Below are positions 8,661-17,835 of a stretch of DNA of 64,000 nucleotides, piece after piece; the stretch's first letter is position 1, and each line of letters starts with the position of its first letter. The notes under the pieces are model-generated. The model was not told where the DNA came from. It ran no database searches and was given only the letters and a program-made list of their open reading frames with translations. The DNA comes from Arthrobacter burdickii. GTDB lineage: Bacteria > Actinomycetota > Actinomycetes > Actinomycetales > Micrococcaceae. The stretch spans positions 806,001 through 870,000 of the forward strand of contig NZ_JAROCG010000001.1 in assembly GCF_030433645.1 (NCBI RefSeq), read 5' to 3'. The translations under genes and the position numbers were made by a program.

Positions 8661-9017
8661 CTACGAGTGGCCGTCGGCGTCCCGGTCGGGGCGGCGCAGG
8701 GGATGCTCGCGCCACGCATCGCGTTCCGAGGGGGCGGGGCCGTAGCCTGGGCGCAGCAGCGGCTCGTCGGGATCGTCCTCGGGGTTGCGCTTCCGCGGGG
8801 CGCCGTGCCGGTGGGTGAGCCAGTAGCCCCAGCCGATGCAGGCCGCCGCGGCCAGGATGATGAGGAGGCCGATCACCAGGAGCAGGGGTGCCGCCGCCGG
8901 CGCCGGTGTGCCGGTGGACGCGGCCCGGGCGAAGTCAGACACTGCCTGGGGGACGAAGAGCGTGCTGAGGAACAGCAGGACCAGTCCTGCCAGGTACTGC
9001 CTGGTGCCGAGTTTCAT
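8661..9017 (-). CDS. Small two-helix membrane protein, unknown
   Basis: 118 residues. One hydrophobic helix near the start (LAGLVLLFLSTLFV), an Ala/Pro-rich loop, a second helix (LLLVIGLLIILAAAACIGWGYWL), then a charged Arg/Asp/Pro-rich cytoplasmic tail. No family recognised. It is divergent from the MATE gene at 9095 and shares its upstream region. Codon use is like its neighbours. Confidence 0.6.
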   Translation of the reverse strand: MKLGTRQYLAGLVLLFLSTLFVPQAVSDFARAASTGTPAPAAAPLLLVIGLLIILAAAACIGWGYWLTHRHGAPRKRNPEDDPDEPLLRPGYGPAPSERDAWREHPLRRPDRDADGHS

Positions 9018-9094
9018 GACTCCCCTGGTGTCCGTGCGGCCGGTTCGGGTCCCTCCAGCTTAGGCCCTGCCGCCGCCCAGCCTAGGCTGGATGG

Positions 9095-10456
9095 GTGCAC
9101 CAGACCCTTCCCGGCAACCGCCTGCTCAGCCGCAGTATCCTCCGCCTCGCCGTGCCCGCGCTGGGCGCCCTCATCGCCGAGCCGCTCTTCCTGCTCGCCG
9201 ATTCCGCGATCGTCGGGCACCTCGGAGTCGGAGAGCTCGCTGGGGTGGGGCTTGCCTCCACGGTGCTGCAGACCGCCGTCGGGCTTATGGTCTTCCTCGC
9301 CTACTCGACGACTCCCGCTGTCGCGCGCCTCCTCGGAGCGGGCCGCCTGCCGGACGCGCTCGCGGCAGGGCGCGACGGCGTGGGCCTCGCCGTCGTTCTC
9401 GGGGTCCTGCTGTCCGTCATCGGGTGGGCCACAGCGCCCCAGCTCGCATCCCTGATGGGTGCCCAGGGCGCGGTGCACGCGTTCGCCGTCGACTACTTGC
9501 GCTGGTCCATGCCCGGCCTCACGGCCATGCTCGTGGTGCTCGCCGCGACGGGCGTGCTGCGGGGGCTGCAGGACACGCGCACGCCGCTCGTCGTCGCGGG
9601 TGCGGGTTTCGGCGTCAATATCCTCCTCAACTACCTGCTGGTCTACGGCGCCGGGATGTCGGTGGCCGGCTCCGCCCTCGGGACGAGTCTCGCCCAGTGG
9701 GGCATGGCGGCCGTGTACGTCGTCCTGATCGTGCGGTCCGCACGGAGGGAACGGGTGCCCCTGCGGCCCTCCCTCCGCGGCATCCGCGCCACGGCGGGCG
9801 TGGGCTCGTGGCTCATGCTGCGCACCCTGTCCCTGCGGGTGGCGATCCTCGCCACCGTGTTCGTCGCGACGTCGCAGGGGTCCCTCAGCCTCGCCTCGCA
9901 CCAGCTGGTCATGACCGTCTTCACTTTCCTCGCCTTCGCGCTCGACGCCCTCGCCATCGCCGCACAGGCGCTCATCGGCAAGGAACTCGGCTCGGGGAAC
10001 CGGCCCCTGGCACACGCGCTGACGCGGCGGATGATCGCCTGGGGCGTGGGGTTCGGCGTGATCACCGGAGGCCTGCTGGCTGCCGTGGCACCCTTCCTGG
10101 GCTGGATCTTCACTCCGGATCCCGCCGTGCAGGCAGCCTTCGCCGCGGGGCTCTGGGTGCTGGCCGCGGCCCAGCCGGTCTGCGGGTTCGTCTTCGTGCT
10201 CGACGGCGTCCTCATCGGCGCCGGCGACGCCCGCTACCTGGCCGTCGCCGGCGTCGTGAACCTCGTGGCCTACCTGCCGCTGCTGGTCCTCGTCGCCAGG
10301 GCGGACCTCACGGGCGCGGAGGGGATCGTGTGGCTGTGGCTCGCCTTCGGTGTGGGCTACATGCTGGCCAGGGCCGCCACCCTGGGCTGGCGTGTGCGGG
10401 ACGACCGGTGGATGGTGACCGGTGCGACGCGCAGCAGGGCTGCGGGCGCCGCATAG
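9095..10456 (+). CDS. MATE-family efflux transporter (DinF-like)
   Basis: 453 residues with about 12 hydrophobic helices. MATE hallmarks include ILRLAVPALGALIAEPLFLL and DSAIVGHLG near the N-terminus and their pseudo-repeat in the second half (SLRVAILATVFVA, LASHQLVMTVFTFL). The DinF branch exports drugs or oxidised metabolites with H+ or Na+. The GTG at 9095 follows closely on a TAGGCT-like -10 sequence, so the message may be leaderless. Confidence 0.88.
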   Translation: MHQTLPGNRLLSRSILRLAVPALGALIAEPLFLLADSAIVGHLGVGELAGVGLASTVLQTAVGLMVFLAYSTTPAVARLLGAGRLPDALAAGRDGVGLAVVLGVLLSVIGWATAPQLASLMGAQGAVHAFAVDYLRWSMPGLTAMLVVLAATGVLRGLQDTRTPLVVAGAGFGVNILLNYLLVYGAGMSVAGSALGTSLAQWGMAAVYVVLIVRSARRERVPLRPSLRGIRATAGVGSWLMLRTLSLRVAILATVFVATSQGSLSLASHQLVMTVFTFLAFALDALAIAAQALIGKELGSGNRPLAHALTRRMIAWGVGFGVITGGLLAAVAPFLGWIFTPDPAVQAAFAAGLWVLAAAQPVCGFVFVLDGVLIGAGDARYLAVAGVVNLVAYLPLLVLVARADLTGAEGIVWLWLAFGVGYMLARAATLGWRVRDDRWMVTGATRSRAAGAA

Positions 10457-10558
10457 CCTTCTGCCATCGTGCTCCGACCGGTGGCGCGATCCCCGTGCGG
10501 GCGGGACCATTGTCACGAGGGGCCGCAGAACGGCGTCCAGGAGGACCGGAGGCAGGGA

Positions 10559-11227
10559 ATGTCCGAGACGACGGTGGAGCAGCTGCTGGCGGAGCTGTCC
10601 GCGCTCGAGGATCCGCGGATGCGCGCGGTGAACGAGAAGCACGGCGACGACCACGGCGTGAACCTGTCGGCCCTGCGTGCGCTGGCCAGGCGGCTGAAGA
10701 CCCAGCAGGAGCTGGCCCGCGACCTGTGGGCCACGGGCCAGACGCCCGCGCGGCTGCTGTCGCTGCTGATCTGCCGGCCGAAGGATTTCGGGCACGACGA
10801 GCTGGACGCGATGCTGCGCGAGGCCCGCGTTCCGAAGGTGCACGACTGGCTCGTGAACTACGTCGTGAAGAAGAGCCCGCACGCCGAGCAGCTCCGGGTC
10901 GAGTGGAGGGCGGACCCGGATCCCGTGGTCGCGAGCGCGGGATGGGCGCTCACGAGCGAACGGGTGGTGAAGAATCCGCAGGGCGTGAACCTCGACGGCC
11001 TGCTGGATGAGATCGAGGCGGAGATGAAGGAGGCCCCCGACCGGCTGCAGTGGGCCATGAACCACACACTGGCGCAGATCGGGATCGAGCACGCCGGCCA
11101 GCGGGAGCGAGCCCTCGCGATCGGAGAGCGGCTCGAGGTCCTCAAGGACTACCCGACGCCGCCGAACTGCACGTCCCCGTTCGCCCCGCTGTGGATCCGC
11201 GAGATGGTGGGCCGGCGGGAAACCTGA
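10559..11227 (+). CDS. DNA alkylation repair protein (AlkD-like HEAT repeat)
   Basis: 222 residues, all-helical, matching the DNA alkylation repair family: VNLSALRALARRL, LARDLWATGQTPARLLSLLI, VHDWLVNYVV, ASAGWALTS and WAMNHTLAQIG. AlkD-type proteins excise N3- and N7-alkylpurines using a HEAT-repeat scaffold. Start at 10559 with GGCAGGGA upstream. Transcribed alone between MATE and the iron operon. Confidence 0.8.
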   Translation: MSETTVEQLLAELSALEDPRMRAVNEKHGDDHGVNLSALRALARRLKTQQELARDLWATGQTPARLLSLLICRPKDFGHDELDAMLREARVPKVHDWLVNYVVKKSPHAEQLRVEWRADPDPVVASAGWALTSERVVKNPQGVNLDGLLDEIEAEMKEAPDRLQWAMNHTLAQIGIEHAGQRERALAIGERLEVLKDYPTPPNCTSPFAPLWIREMVGRRET

Positions 11228-11274
11228 GGCAGCGGATCGGTTCTGGTACACGCGAGGGGGAACAGGGCGAGGAA

Positions 11275-11293
11275 TTAAGTTAGGCTTTCCTTG
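11275..11293 (+). promoter_or_regulatory. DtxR/IdeR-type iron box
   Basis: TTAAGTTAGGCTTTCCTTG matches the IdeR/DtxR consensus TTAGGTTAGGCTAACCTAA at 14 of 19 positions, with the core TTAGGC intact. It lies about 50 bases upstream of the iron-binding lipoprotein gene, where a metal-loaded repressor would block transcription. The right half-site is degenerate. Confidence 0.7.
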
Positions 11294-11343
11294 CCAAATT
11301 CCCACCGGGGTCGCCGTACTGCCCCTCGCCGAGAAGAGCCCCG

Positions 11344-12366
11344 ATGCATCCTCGCCCCCTGATCGCAGCCACCGCAGGGCTCACCGTCCTCTCGGCCGCA
11401 CTGACCGGTTGCGGCATCATCGGCGGACAGTCGGCCGATCTCCAGATCTACTCCGCCCGCCACTACGACCTCGAGGGCGCGTTCGGGCAGTTCACCGACG
11501 AGACGGGGATCACCGTGGAGTTCATCAGCGGTGACGACGCCGAACTCCTCGAACGCCTGAAGGCCGAGGGGGCGGACACGCCGGCCGACATCTTCCTGAC
11601 CGTGGACGCCGGCAACCTCTGGAACGCGGCCCGGCAGGGCGAACTGGCCGAGCTCGACTCCCCGGTGCTCGACGACGCCGTGCCCGAGGACCTCCGCGAC
11701 GCACAGGGCCAGTGGTACGGACTGGCCATGCGCGCCCGCACGGTCACCTACAACCCGGATGCGGTGGATCCCGCCGAGTTCGACGCCACCGAGACGTACG
11801 CCGGACTGGCCGACCCGAAGTGGAAGGGACGGCTCTGCATGCGTGACGCCACCTCCGCGTACACCCAGTCCCTCGTCGCGAGCCTGATCGACCTTCACGG
11901 CCGGGAGGAGGCCCTGAAGATCGTTCAGGGGTGGGTCGCCAATGACGTGGAGATCATGGGCAACGACGTCCTGCTGCTCGAAGCCATCGATGCCGGATCC
12001 TGTGACGTGGGCATCAACAACCATTACTACCTGGCCCGCACGCTCGCGGAGAACCCGGACCTGAACGTGGACCTGTTCTGGGCGAGCCAGGCGGGGGCGG
12101 GGACCCACGTGAACATCTCCGGTGCCGGCGTCGTCGAGGGCTCGGACAACGCCGAGGACGCCCAGCGGCTCATCGAATGGCTCGCCACCGACGGGCAGAA
12201 CCCCTTCGTGGACGGTAACCACGAGTACCCGGTCAACCCCGCGGCGGAACCGGAACCGCTGATCGCCGAATTCGGCGAGTTCAAGCGCATGCCGCTGAAC
12301 GCGGAGGCCTACGGCGACCTCAACGCCGAGGCCGTCGATCTGCTCGCAGAGGCCGGATACAAGTGA
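11344..12366 (+). CDS. Iron(III) ABC transporter substrate-binding lipoprotein (FutA/FbpA type)
   Basis: 340 residues. Signal peptide with lipobox LTGC, then LQIYSARHYDLEGAF, the typical start of FutA/FbpA-like ferric-binding proteins. ADIFLTVDAGNLW and the paired tyrosines of NNHYYLART (iron ligands in this family) are present. It captures Fe3+ outside the membrane for the permease downstream. First gene of a tight three-gene operon (4-base overlaps) behind a DtxR-like box, so iron repression is likely. Confidence 0.9.
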   Translation: MHPRPLIAATAGLTVLSAALTGCGIIGGQSADLQIYSARHYDLEGAFGQFTDETGITVEFISGDDAELLERLKAEGADTPADIFLTVDAGNLWNAARQGELAELDSPVLDDAVPEDLRDAQGQWYGLAMRARTVTYNPDAVDPAEFDATETYAGLADPKWKGRLCMRDATSAYTQSLVASLIDLHGREEALKIVQGWVANDVEIMGNDVLLLEAIDAGSCDVGINNHYYLARTLAENPDLNVDLFWASQAGAGTHVNISGAGVVEGSDNAEDAQRLIEWLATDGQNPFVDGNHEYPVNPAAEPEPLIAEFGEFKRMPLNAEAYGDLNAEAVDLLAEAGYK

Positions 12367-14045
12367 CCGGAACGGGGGTCCTCGCCGAGGCGAGGACCCC
12401 GACACGCGGGCGGACGTCCGGGGCCGGGCGTCCGGCGTGGTCCGCCTTCGTCGTCGTCGTGGCACTGCTCGTCGCCACGCCCGTCCTGGCCGTCGTGCTC
12501 GACGGCGTCGGCAGCGTGGGGGACACCGCCCCGCCGCGGGGAATCGTCGCGATGGTGCTCACCACCCTGGCCCTGATGGTGGGTGTGGCCGCGGGCACGC
12601 TCCTGGTGGGCGGAGGGCTGGCATGGCTGGTGACCGCGTACCATTTTCCCCTGCGGAACGTCCTGGTGTGGCTGCTCGTCCTGCCCCTCGCCGTGCCCGC
12701 CTACATCCTCGGCTTCGTCTTCCTCTCGGTCTTCGACGTCGCGGGACCGGTGCAGTCGGCCCTGCGCGCCGTGCTGGGCCCCGACGTCTGGGTGCCCGAG
12801 GTGCGCTCCCTGCCGGCCGCGGTGCTGGTGATGTCCCTGTCCCTGTACCCCTACGTCTACCTCCTGGTGCGTGCGGCGCTCATCGAGCAGTCCGCCGGCA
12901 CCTACGACGCGGCCCGCACCTTGGGAGCCGGGCGGGCGCGCACGCTGCGCCGGGTACTGCTCCCGCTGGCCCGGCCGTCCCTGGCGGCGGGCCTGTCCCT
13001 GGTGATGATGGAGACGCTGACCGACTTCGCGACGGTGCAGTACTTCAACGTGCAGACCGTCTCCGTGGGCGTCTACCTCGTATGGAAGGGCACGTTCGAC
13101 TTCCATGCCGCGACGCAGCTGGCGGTCCTGGTGCTGCTGTTCGCCGTGGCCGTCCTGACCGGTGAGCGGGCGCTGCGCGGCCGTGCACGGTACCACCAGC
13201 AGGGCGGACGCGGACAGGGCCTGCAGCCCGAGCGGCTCCGCGGCGCGCGCGGATGGGCGGCGACCGCGCTGTGCATCACGGCTCTCGCCGCGGGCTTCCT
13301 GATCCCCGTGCTGCAACTGCTCGTATGGGCGGTCGGGGAGGCAGGGAAATCCGGCGTCCTGACGGACCCCCGTTTCGGCGAGTACCTCGTCAGCACCCTG
13401 TTCGTGGCGTCGGTCACCGCCCTGGCCTGCGTGGCGCTCTCCGTGGCGGTCGGCCACGCGGTGCGCATCAGCGGCGGGCGGATCGCCGCCTCCGCGGCGC
13501 AGCTGACCACCTTCGGCTACGCGGTCCCGGGCGCCGTCGTGGGCATCGGGGTCCTGATCGCGTTCGCGGCGGTCGATACCGCCCTCGAACGCGCCGGTGT
13601 CCCGGGTGGCACGGGGATCCTCGTGACCGGGTCGGTCCTGGGCATCCTCTACGCCTACGTGATCCGCTTCCTCGCGCCCGCCTACCAGGCGGTGGACGCA
13701 AGCCTCGCGAAGATACCCCCGACCGTCACGTTCGCGGCCCTGAGCCTCGGTGCCACTCCGCGGCGGATCCTGACCCGCATCCACGCCCCCCTCGCCAGGC
13801 CCGGGGTGGCCGTGGCCCTGATGCTGGTGATGATCGATGCCGTGAAGGAGTTGCCCATCGTGCTGCTGCTGCGGCCCTTCGGATTCACGACCGCGTCCGT
13901 GTGGGTCTACGAACTCGCCCGCGAGAACTTTTGGGAGAAGGCCTCGTTGCCCGCGCTGGTCATCGTCGCCGCCGCAATCCTGCCCGTCGTCGTCCTCGTC
14001 CGCCAGGCCCGCCGGGCCGAGACCCGCGGGAGGGTAGACGCATGA
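12363..14045 (+). CDS. Iron(III) ABC transporter permease, fused two-domain
   Basis: 560 residues with about 12 transmembrane helices in two homologous halves, the arrangement of FbpB/FutB permeases. Each half has an EAA-type loop that contacts the ATPase: DAARTLGAGRARTLRRVLLP in the first, ALSLGATPRRILTRIHAPLA in the second. The GTG start overlaps the previous stop (GTGA), and its own stop overlaps the ATPase start (ATGA). The pair with the lipoprotein and ATPase makes a complete ferric iron importer. Confidence 0.92.
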   Translation: MTGTGVLAEARTPTRGRTSGAGRPAWSAFVVVVALLVATPVLAVVLDGVGSVGDTAPPRGIVAMVLTTLALMVGVAAGTLLVGGGLAWLVTAYHFPLRNVLVWLLVLPLAVPAYILGFVFLSVFDVAGPVQSALRAVLGPDVWVPEVRSLPAAVLVMSLSLYPYVYLLVRAALIEQSAGTYDAARTLGAGRARTLRRVLLPLARPSLAAGLSLVMMETLTDFATVQYFNVQTVSVGVYLVWKGTFDFHAATQLAVLVLLFAVAVLTGERALRGRARYHQQGGRGQGLQPERLRGARGWAATALCITALAAGFLIPVLQLLVWAVGEAGKSGVLTDPRFGEYLVSTLFVASVTALACVALSVAVGHAVRISGGRIAASAAQLTTFGYAVPGAVVGIGVLIAFAAVDTALERAGVPGGTGILVTGSVLGILYAYVIRFLAPAYQAVDASLAKIPPTVTFAALSLGATPRRILTRIHAPLARPGVAVALMLVMIDAVKELPIVLLLRPFGFTTASVWVYELARENFWEKASLPALVIVAAAILPVVVLVRQARRAETRGRVDA

Positions 14046-15196
14046 CTCGACCGACGACGGAAGCCCGGCTCCTCGCCGACGGCGTCCCAGCCGCCCTGTC
14101 ACTGGAGGGGGTGACCCGGCACTACGGCCGGTCCGTGGGTGTGGACGCGCTTGACCTGACGGTCACGGCCGGCGAACTCGTGACCCTGATCGGCCCGTCG
14201 GGCTGCGGCAAGTCGACGACCCTCCGCCTGGCCGTGGGCCTGGAACGGCCGGACGCCGGCATCATCCGGGTCGCAGGCAAGGTGATGGCCGACGGGCGCC
14301 GCTTCGTGGAACCCGAGCAGCGCAGGGTGGGGCTGGTGTTCCAGGACCACGCCCTCTTCCCGCACCTGACGGTCGCCCGCAACGTGGAGTTCGGCCTCGA
14401 CCGGCTGGGCCGGAGCGAACGACGGACGCGGGTAGGTGAGGTCCTGGATCTCGTGCGGCTGTCCCACCTCGCGCACCGCTATCCCCATGAGCTGTCCGGC
14501 GGCGAGCAGCAGCGGGTGGCCCTGGCTCGCGCCCTGGCGCCCCGGCCCGCCGTCGTGCTCCTCGACGAGCCCTTCTCCAGCCTGGACGAGTCCCTGCGCG
14601 CGCAGGTGCGCCGCGACACGGTCGCGACCCTGCGCGAGACCGGCACCACGGGAGTGCTCGTGACCCATGACCAGACGGAGGCCCTGTCCGTGGGCAGCCG
14701 CGTCGTCGTCATGCGTGACGGCGTCATCGAGCAGGCCGATACGCCGGAGAAGGTGTTCGAGCAGCCCGCGACCCGCTTCGTCGCCTCCTTCATGGGCGAT
14801 GCCGACTTCCTCCCGGCGCACGTGCACCGCGCCCTGCTGACCTGCGAGATCGGGATCGTCTCGACGGTCCCGGGATGGGCGAACAGCGATCTGGACGTCG
14901 AGGTCGTACTGCGGCCGCACGAGGTGGCGTTGCGGCCGGACCCGAACGCGTCCGCACAGGTCAGCGCGATCGAGTACCACGGCGCGTTCGTGCTCCACCA
15001 TGTCCGGCTGGCCTCCGGCCGGACCCTGCGCTCGTGGCAGCCCCACACCGTACGCCACCCGGTGGGAACGGCAGTCGCCGTCTCCGTCACCGCGGGCACG
15101 ACCCCCACGCTGCTCCTGGGCGACAAGGCCATCACGTCCCCGCCGCCGAGCAGCTCCCTGGCACGGCCGTCCTCCGAACCCCTTCCGCTACGTTAG
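14042..15196 (+). CDS. Iron(III) ABC transporter ATP-binding protein
   Basis: 384 residues. Walker A GPSGCGKST, Q-loop VFQDHALF, signature LSGGEQQRVALARAL, Walker B VVLLDEPFSSLDE and the switch histidine in VTHDQTEA. A C-terminal TOBE-like domain (~265-365) is typical of FbpC/PotA ATPases. It powers import by the permease upstream, whose stop it overlaps. The next gene begins only 38 bases on. Confidence 0.93.
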   Translation: MTRPTTEARLLADGVPAALSLEGVTRHYGRSVGVDALDLTVTAGELVTLIGPSGCGKSTTLRLAVGLERPDAGIIRVAGKVMADGRRFVEPEQRRVGLVFQDHALFPHLTVARNVEFGLDRLGRSERRTRVGEVLDLVRLSHLAHRYPHELSGGEQQRVALARALAPRPAVVLLDEPFSSLDESLRAQVRRDTVATLRETGTTGVLVTHDQTEALSVGSRVVVMRDGVIEQADTPEKVFEQPATRFVASFMGDADFLPAHVHRALLTCEIGIVSTVPGWANSDLDVEVVLRPHEVALRPDPNASAQVSAIEYHGAFVLHHVRLASGRTLRSWQPHTVRHPVGTAVAVSVTAGTTPTLLLGDKAITSPPPSSSLARPSSEPLPLR

Positions 15197-15234
15197 GCCT
15201 CCACCTTGTTGACTGATCCCGGGACGGCAGCGCC

Positions 15235-17835
15235 GTGACCGCGCAGCCCGAACTCGCCCAGATCGCCTTCACCGACCTCGCCCGCCACGGCGGACGGCCC
15301 GCCGTCATCACCGACGACGGCGTGATCACGTACCGGGAGCTCGCCGGGCGCGTGGACGATTTCGCCGCCCGCCTGGGCACGGAGCGCCGGCTGGTGCTGC
15401 TGGCCGCCCGCAACGCACTGGACTCCCTCGTTGGCTACCTGGCCGCGCTGTCTGCCGGCCATCCCCTGCTCCTGGTGCCGGCGGACAAGCCCGCAGCACT
15501 GGAATCCCTCGTGGCGGCCTACGATCCCGACGTTGTGCTGCGCCCCGGTGAGGGCGTCCCGGTCCTCGAGGAACGCCGTCCCGGGTCGCGGCACGAGCTG
15601 CATCCCGAACTGGCCCTGCTGCTCAGCACCTCGGGATCCACCGGCTCCCCGAAGCTCGTGCGGCTCTCGCACGCCAACCTCACGGCGAACGCCGCTTCCA
15701 TCGCCGAGTACCTCCGCATCGAGCCGGACGACCGCGCCGCCACGACCCTGCCCCTGCACTACTGCTACGGCCTGTCCGTGGTCAACAGCCACCTGATGCG
15801 CGGGGCCGGGCTGGTCCTCACGGACCTCTCGGTCGTCGACCCCTGCTTCTGGGACCTCTTCCGGGACAGCCGGGCGACGTCGTTCGCGGCCGTCCCCTAC
15901 ACCTTCGACCTGCTGGAGCGCGTGGGCTTCGCAGAGGCGGACCTTCCGCATCTGCGCTACGTCACCCAGGCGGGCGGCAGGCTTGCGCCCGAGAAAGTGC
16001 GCTCCTGGGCCGGCATCGGACGGCGCCACGGCTGGGACCTGTTCGTCATGTACGGGGCCACGGAGGCGACCGCCCGCATGGCCTACCTGCCGCCGGACCT
16101 CGCCGCCGAGCACCCGGGGACCATCGGGGTGCCGGTCCCGGGCGGCGCCTTCCGCATCGAGCCGGTGGAGGACCTGGAGGACGGGGAACTCGTCTACACC
16201 GGTCCCAACGTCATGCTCGGCTATGCCGAACAGCCTGCCGACCTCGCCCTGGGCCGGGCGATCCACGAACTGCGCACCGGTGACCTCGCCCGCAGGAACG
16301 CCCACGGACTCTACGAAGTCGTGGGGCGGCGCAGCCGGTTCGTGAAGCTCGCGGGCCTGCGCATCGATCTCGGGCAGGTCGAGCGCATCCTGGCGGAGCT
16401 GGGCGTCACCGCGGCGGCCGCCGGATCCGATGACGGCCTCGTCGTCGCCGTCGAGGGCGAACACGACTCCTCGCTCCTGACCAAGGTCCTCGCCGGCAGC
16501 GTGGGCCTGCCGCGTGCGGCGGTCGGGATGCATTCCGTGGAGCGGCTGCCACGGCTGACGACCGGCAAGGTCGACTACCCGGCCGTGCGCCGGCTGGCCG
16601 CGCAGGCACCCCCGGCCGCCCCCGAAACCCCGAGTGGTGATCGCGACGACATACGGCGCATCTTCGCGGAGGCACTGGATCGGAGCGACATCGGGGACGG
16701 CGACACCTTCGTCTCCCTCGACGGTGATTCCCTCTCCTATGTCGCCGTCTCGGTGCGGCTGGAACAGGCGATCGGACGGCTTCCGGCCGACTGGCACCTG
16801 CTGTCCGTCCGCGAGCTGGAGCGCCGCCGGAAGCCCCGGCGTCGTGTCGTGTCCTTCCTGGAGACGTCGATCGTGCTGCGCGCCGTGGCGATCGTGTGCA
16901 TCGTGGCGACGCACGTGCATCTCTTCCACTTCCAGACCGCCCACCTCCTCTTCGCCGTGGCGGGGTACAACTTCGCGCGGTTCCAGCTGGGCGGCGAACG
17001 CGCTCCGCGGCTGCGCCGCCACCTGCGCAGCCTGACCCGGATCGTGGTGCCCTGCGTGGCGTTCATCGCGGTGGCCTACCTGCTCACCGACGACTACAGC
17101 GTCGCGAACGTCTTCCTGCTCAACGGGATGGTCGGGCCGCAGGAGCTCACGACCCAGTGGCACTTCTGGTTCGTGGAGATGCTGACCTACATCCTCATCG
17201 GCGTGACGGCGCTTCTGGCCGTGCCGTGGGCCGACCGGCTCCAGCGCTGGGCTCCCTTCGGCTTCGCACTGGGCCTGGTGGTGATGGGGCTGATCAGCCG
17301 CTACGACATCATGGACCCCGGGCTGCCGAAGCCGGCGCCCGTGTTCTGGCTCTTCGCCCTGGGCTGGGCCCTCGCCTCCGCCCGGACCGGCGTGCACCGG
17401 TGGACGGTCTCGGTGCTGACGGTACTCAGTGTTCCGGGCTTCTCCAGCAGCGCCACCAGCACCATCCATGAGGTCACCGTCGCCACCGGCATCCTGCTGC
17501 TCATCTGGGTGCCGGCGCTGCCGGTGCCGACGGTCCTGCGCCGCGTGGTCGGTTGGCTTGCCGCGGCGTCCCTGTACATCTACCTCACCCACTGGCTCGT
17601 CTATCCGGTCCTGCTCCCGCTCAGCCCGGTCCTGGCCGTGGGAGGTTCGCTCGTGGTGGGTGTGGCCTACTGGGCGCTGTGCAACTGGCTGCCCGCCGCG
17701 ATCATGCGTCGGCGGCGGTCGGTGGTCCCGGCCCCGGCGGTCTCCCCGGGTTCACCGCCGATGGAGGACCGGGCGCGGAAGACTAAACTGGACACGATCC
17801 CCCGGCTCCCGTACCCCGTCCAGGAAGGCCCCTGA
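15235..17835 (+). CDS. Adenylation domain - carrier domain - membrane acyltransferase fusion
   Basis: 866 residues in three modules. (1) Residues ~1-455 are an AMP-forming adenylation domain: TSGSTGSPK (132-140), YGATEATAR, TGDLA, the hinge-like GRRSRFVKLAGLRI, and TTGKVD with the C-terminal lysine. (2) Residues ~465-535 are a carrier domain with DGDS, Ser499 being the expected phosphopantetheine site. (3) Residues ~540-830 have about 10 hydrophobic helices with an early histidine pair (ATHVHLFHF), resembling acyltransferase-3 proteins. Inference: an acyl or aminoacyl group is activated, tethered and passed to a membrane or extracellular acceptor, as DltA-DltC-DltB do with separate proteins. 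Substrate unknown. The 38-base gap suggests readthrough from the iron operon. Confidence 0.82.
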   Translation: MTAQPELAQIAFTDLARHGGRPAVITDDGVITYRELAGRVDDFAARLGTERRLVLLAARNALDSLVGYLAALSAGHPLLLVPADKPAALESLVAAYDPDVVLRPGEGVPVLEERRPGSRHELHPELALLLSTSGSTGSPKLVRLSHANLTANAASIAEYLRIEPDDRAATTLPLHYCYGLSVVNSHLMRGAGLVLTDLSVVDPCFWDLFRDSRATSFAAVPYTFDLLERVGFAEADLPHLRYVTQAGGRLAPEKVRSWAGIGRRHGWDLFVMYGATEATARMAYLPPDLAAEHPGTIGVPVPGGAFRIEPVEDLEDGELVYTGPNVMLGYAEQPADLALGRAIHELRTGDLARRNAHGLYEVVGRRSRFVKLAGLRIDLGQVERILAELGVTAAAAGSDDGLVVAVEGEHDSSLLTKVLAGSVGLPRAAVGMHSVERLPRLTTGKVDYPAVRRLAAQAPPAAPETPSGDRDDIRRIFAEALDRSDIGDGDTFVSLDGDSLSYVAVSVRLEQAIGRLPADWHLLSVRELERRRKPRRRVVSFLETSIVLRAVAIVCIVATHVHLFHFQTAHLLFAVAGYNFARFQLGGERAPRLRRHLRSLTRIVVPCVAFIAVAYLLTDDYSVANVFLLNGMVGPQELTTQWHFWFVEMLTYILIGVTALLAVPWADRLQRWAPFGFALGLVVMGLISRYDIMDPGLPKPAPVFWLFALGWALASARTGVHRWTVSVLTVLSVPGFSSSATSTIHEVTVATGILLLIWVPALPVPTVLRRVVGWLAAASLYIYLTHWLVYPVLLPLSPVLAVGGSLVVGVAYWALCNWLPAAIMRRRRSVVPAPAVSPGSPPMEDRARKTKLDTIPRLPYPVQEGP

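Noticed and set aside
9014..11305. 763-codon open frame on the minus strand opposite the MATE and AlkD-like genes
   Set aside because: Low-complexity His/Gly/Arg/Asp composition typical of antisense frames in GC-rich DNA; the plus-strand genes have clear families.
12309..14102. 597-codon minus frame opposite the iron permease
   Set aside because: Antisense shadow: composition is His/Gln/Arg/Gly-rich with no domain, and it mirrors the permease codons.
15193..17592. 799-codon minus frame opposite the ligase-carrier-acyltransferase gene
   Set aside because: Antisense shadow of a gene with unmistakable adenylation motifs.
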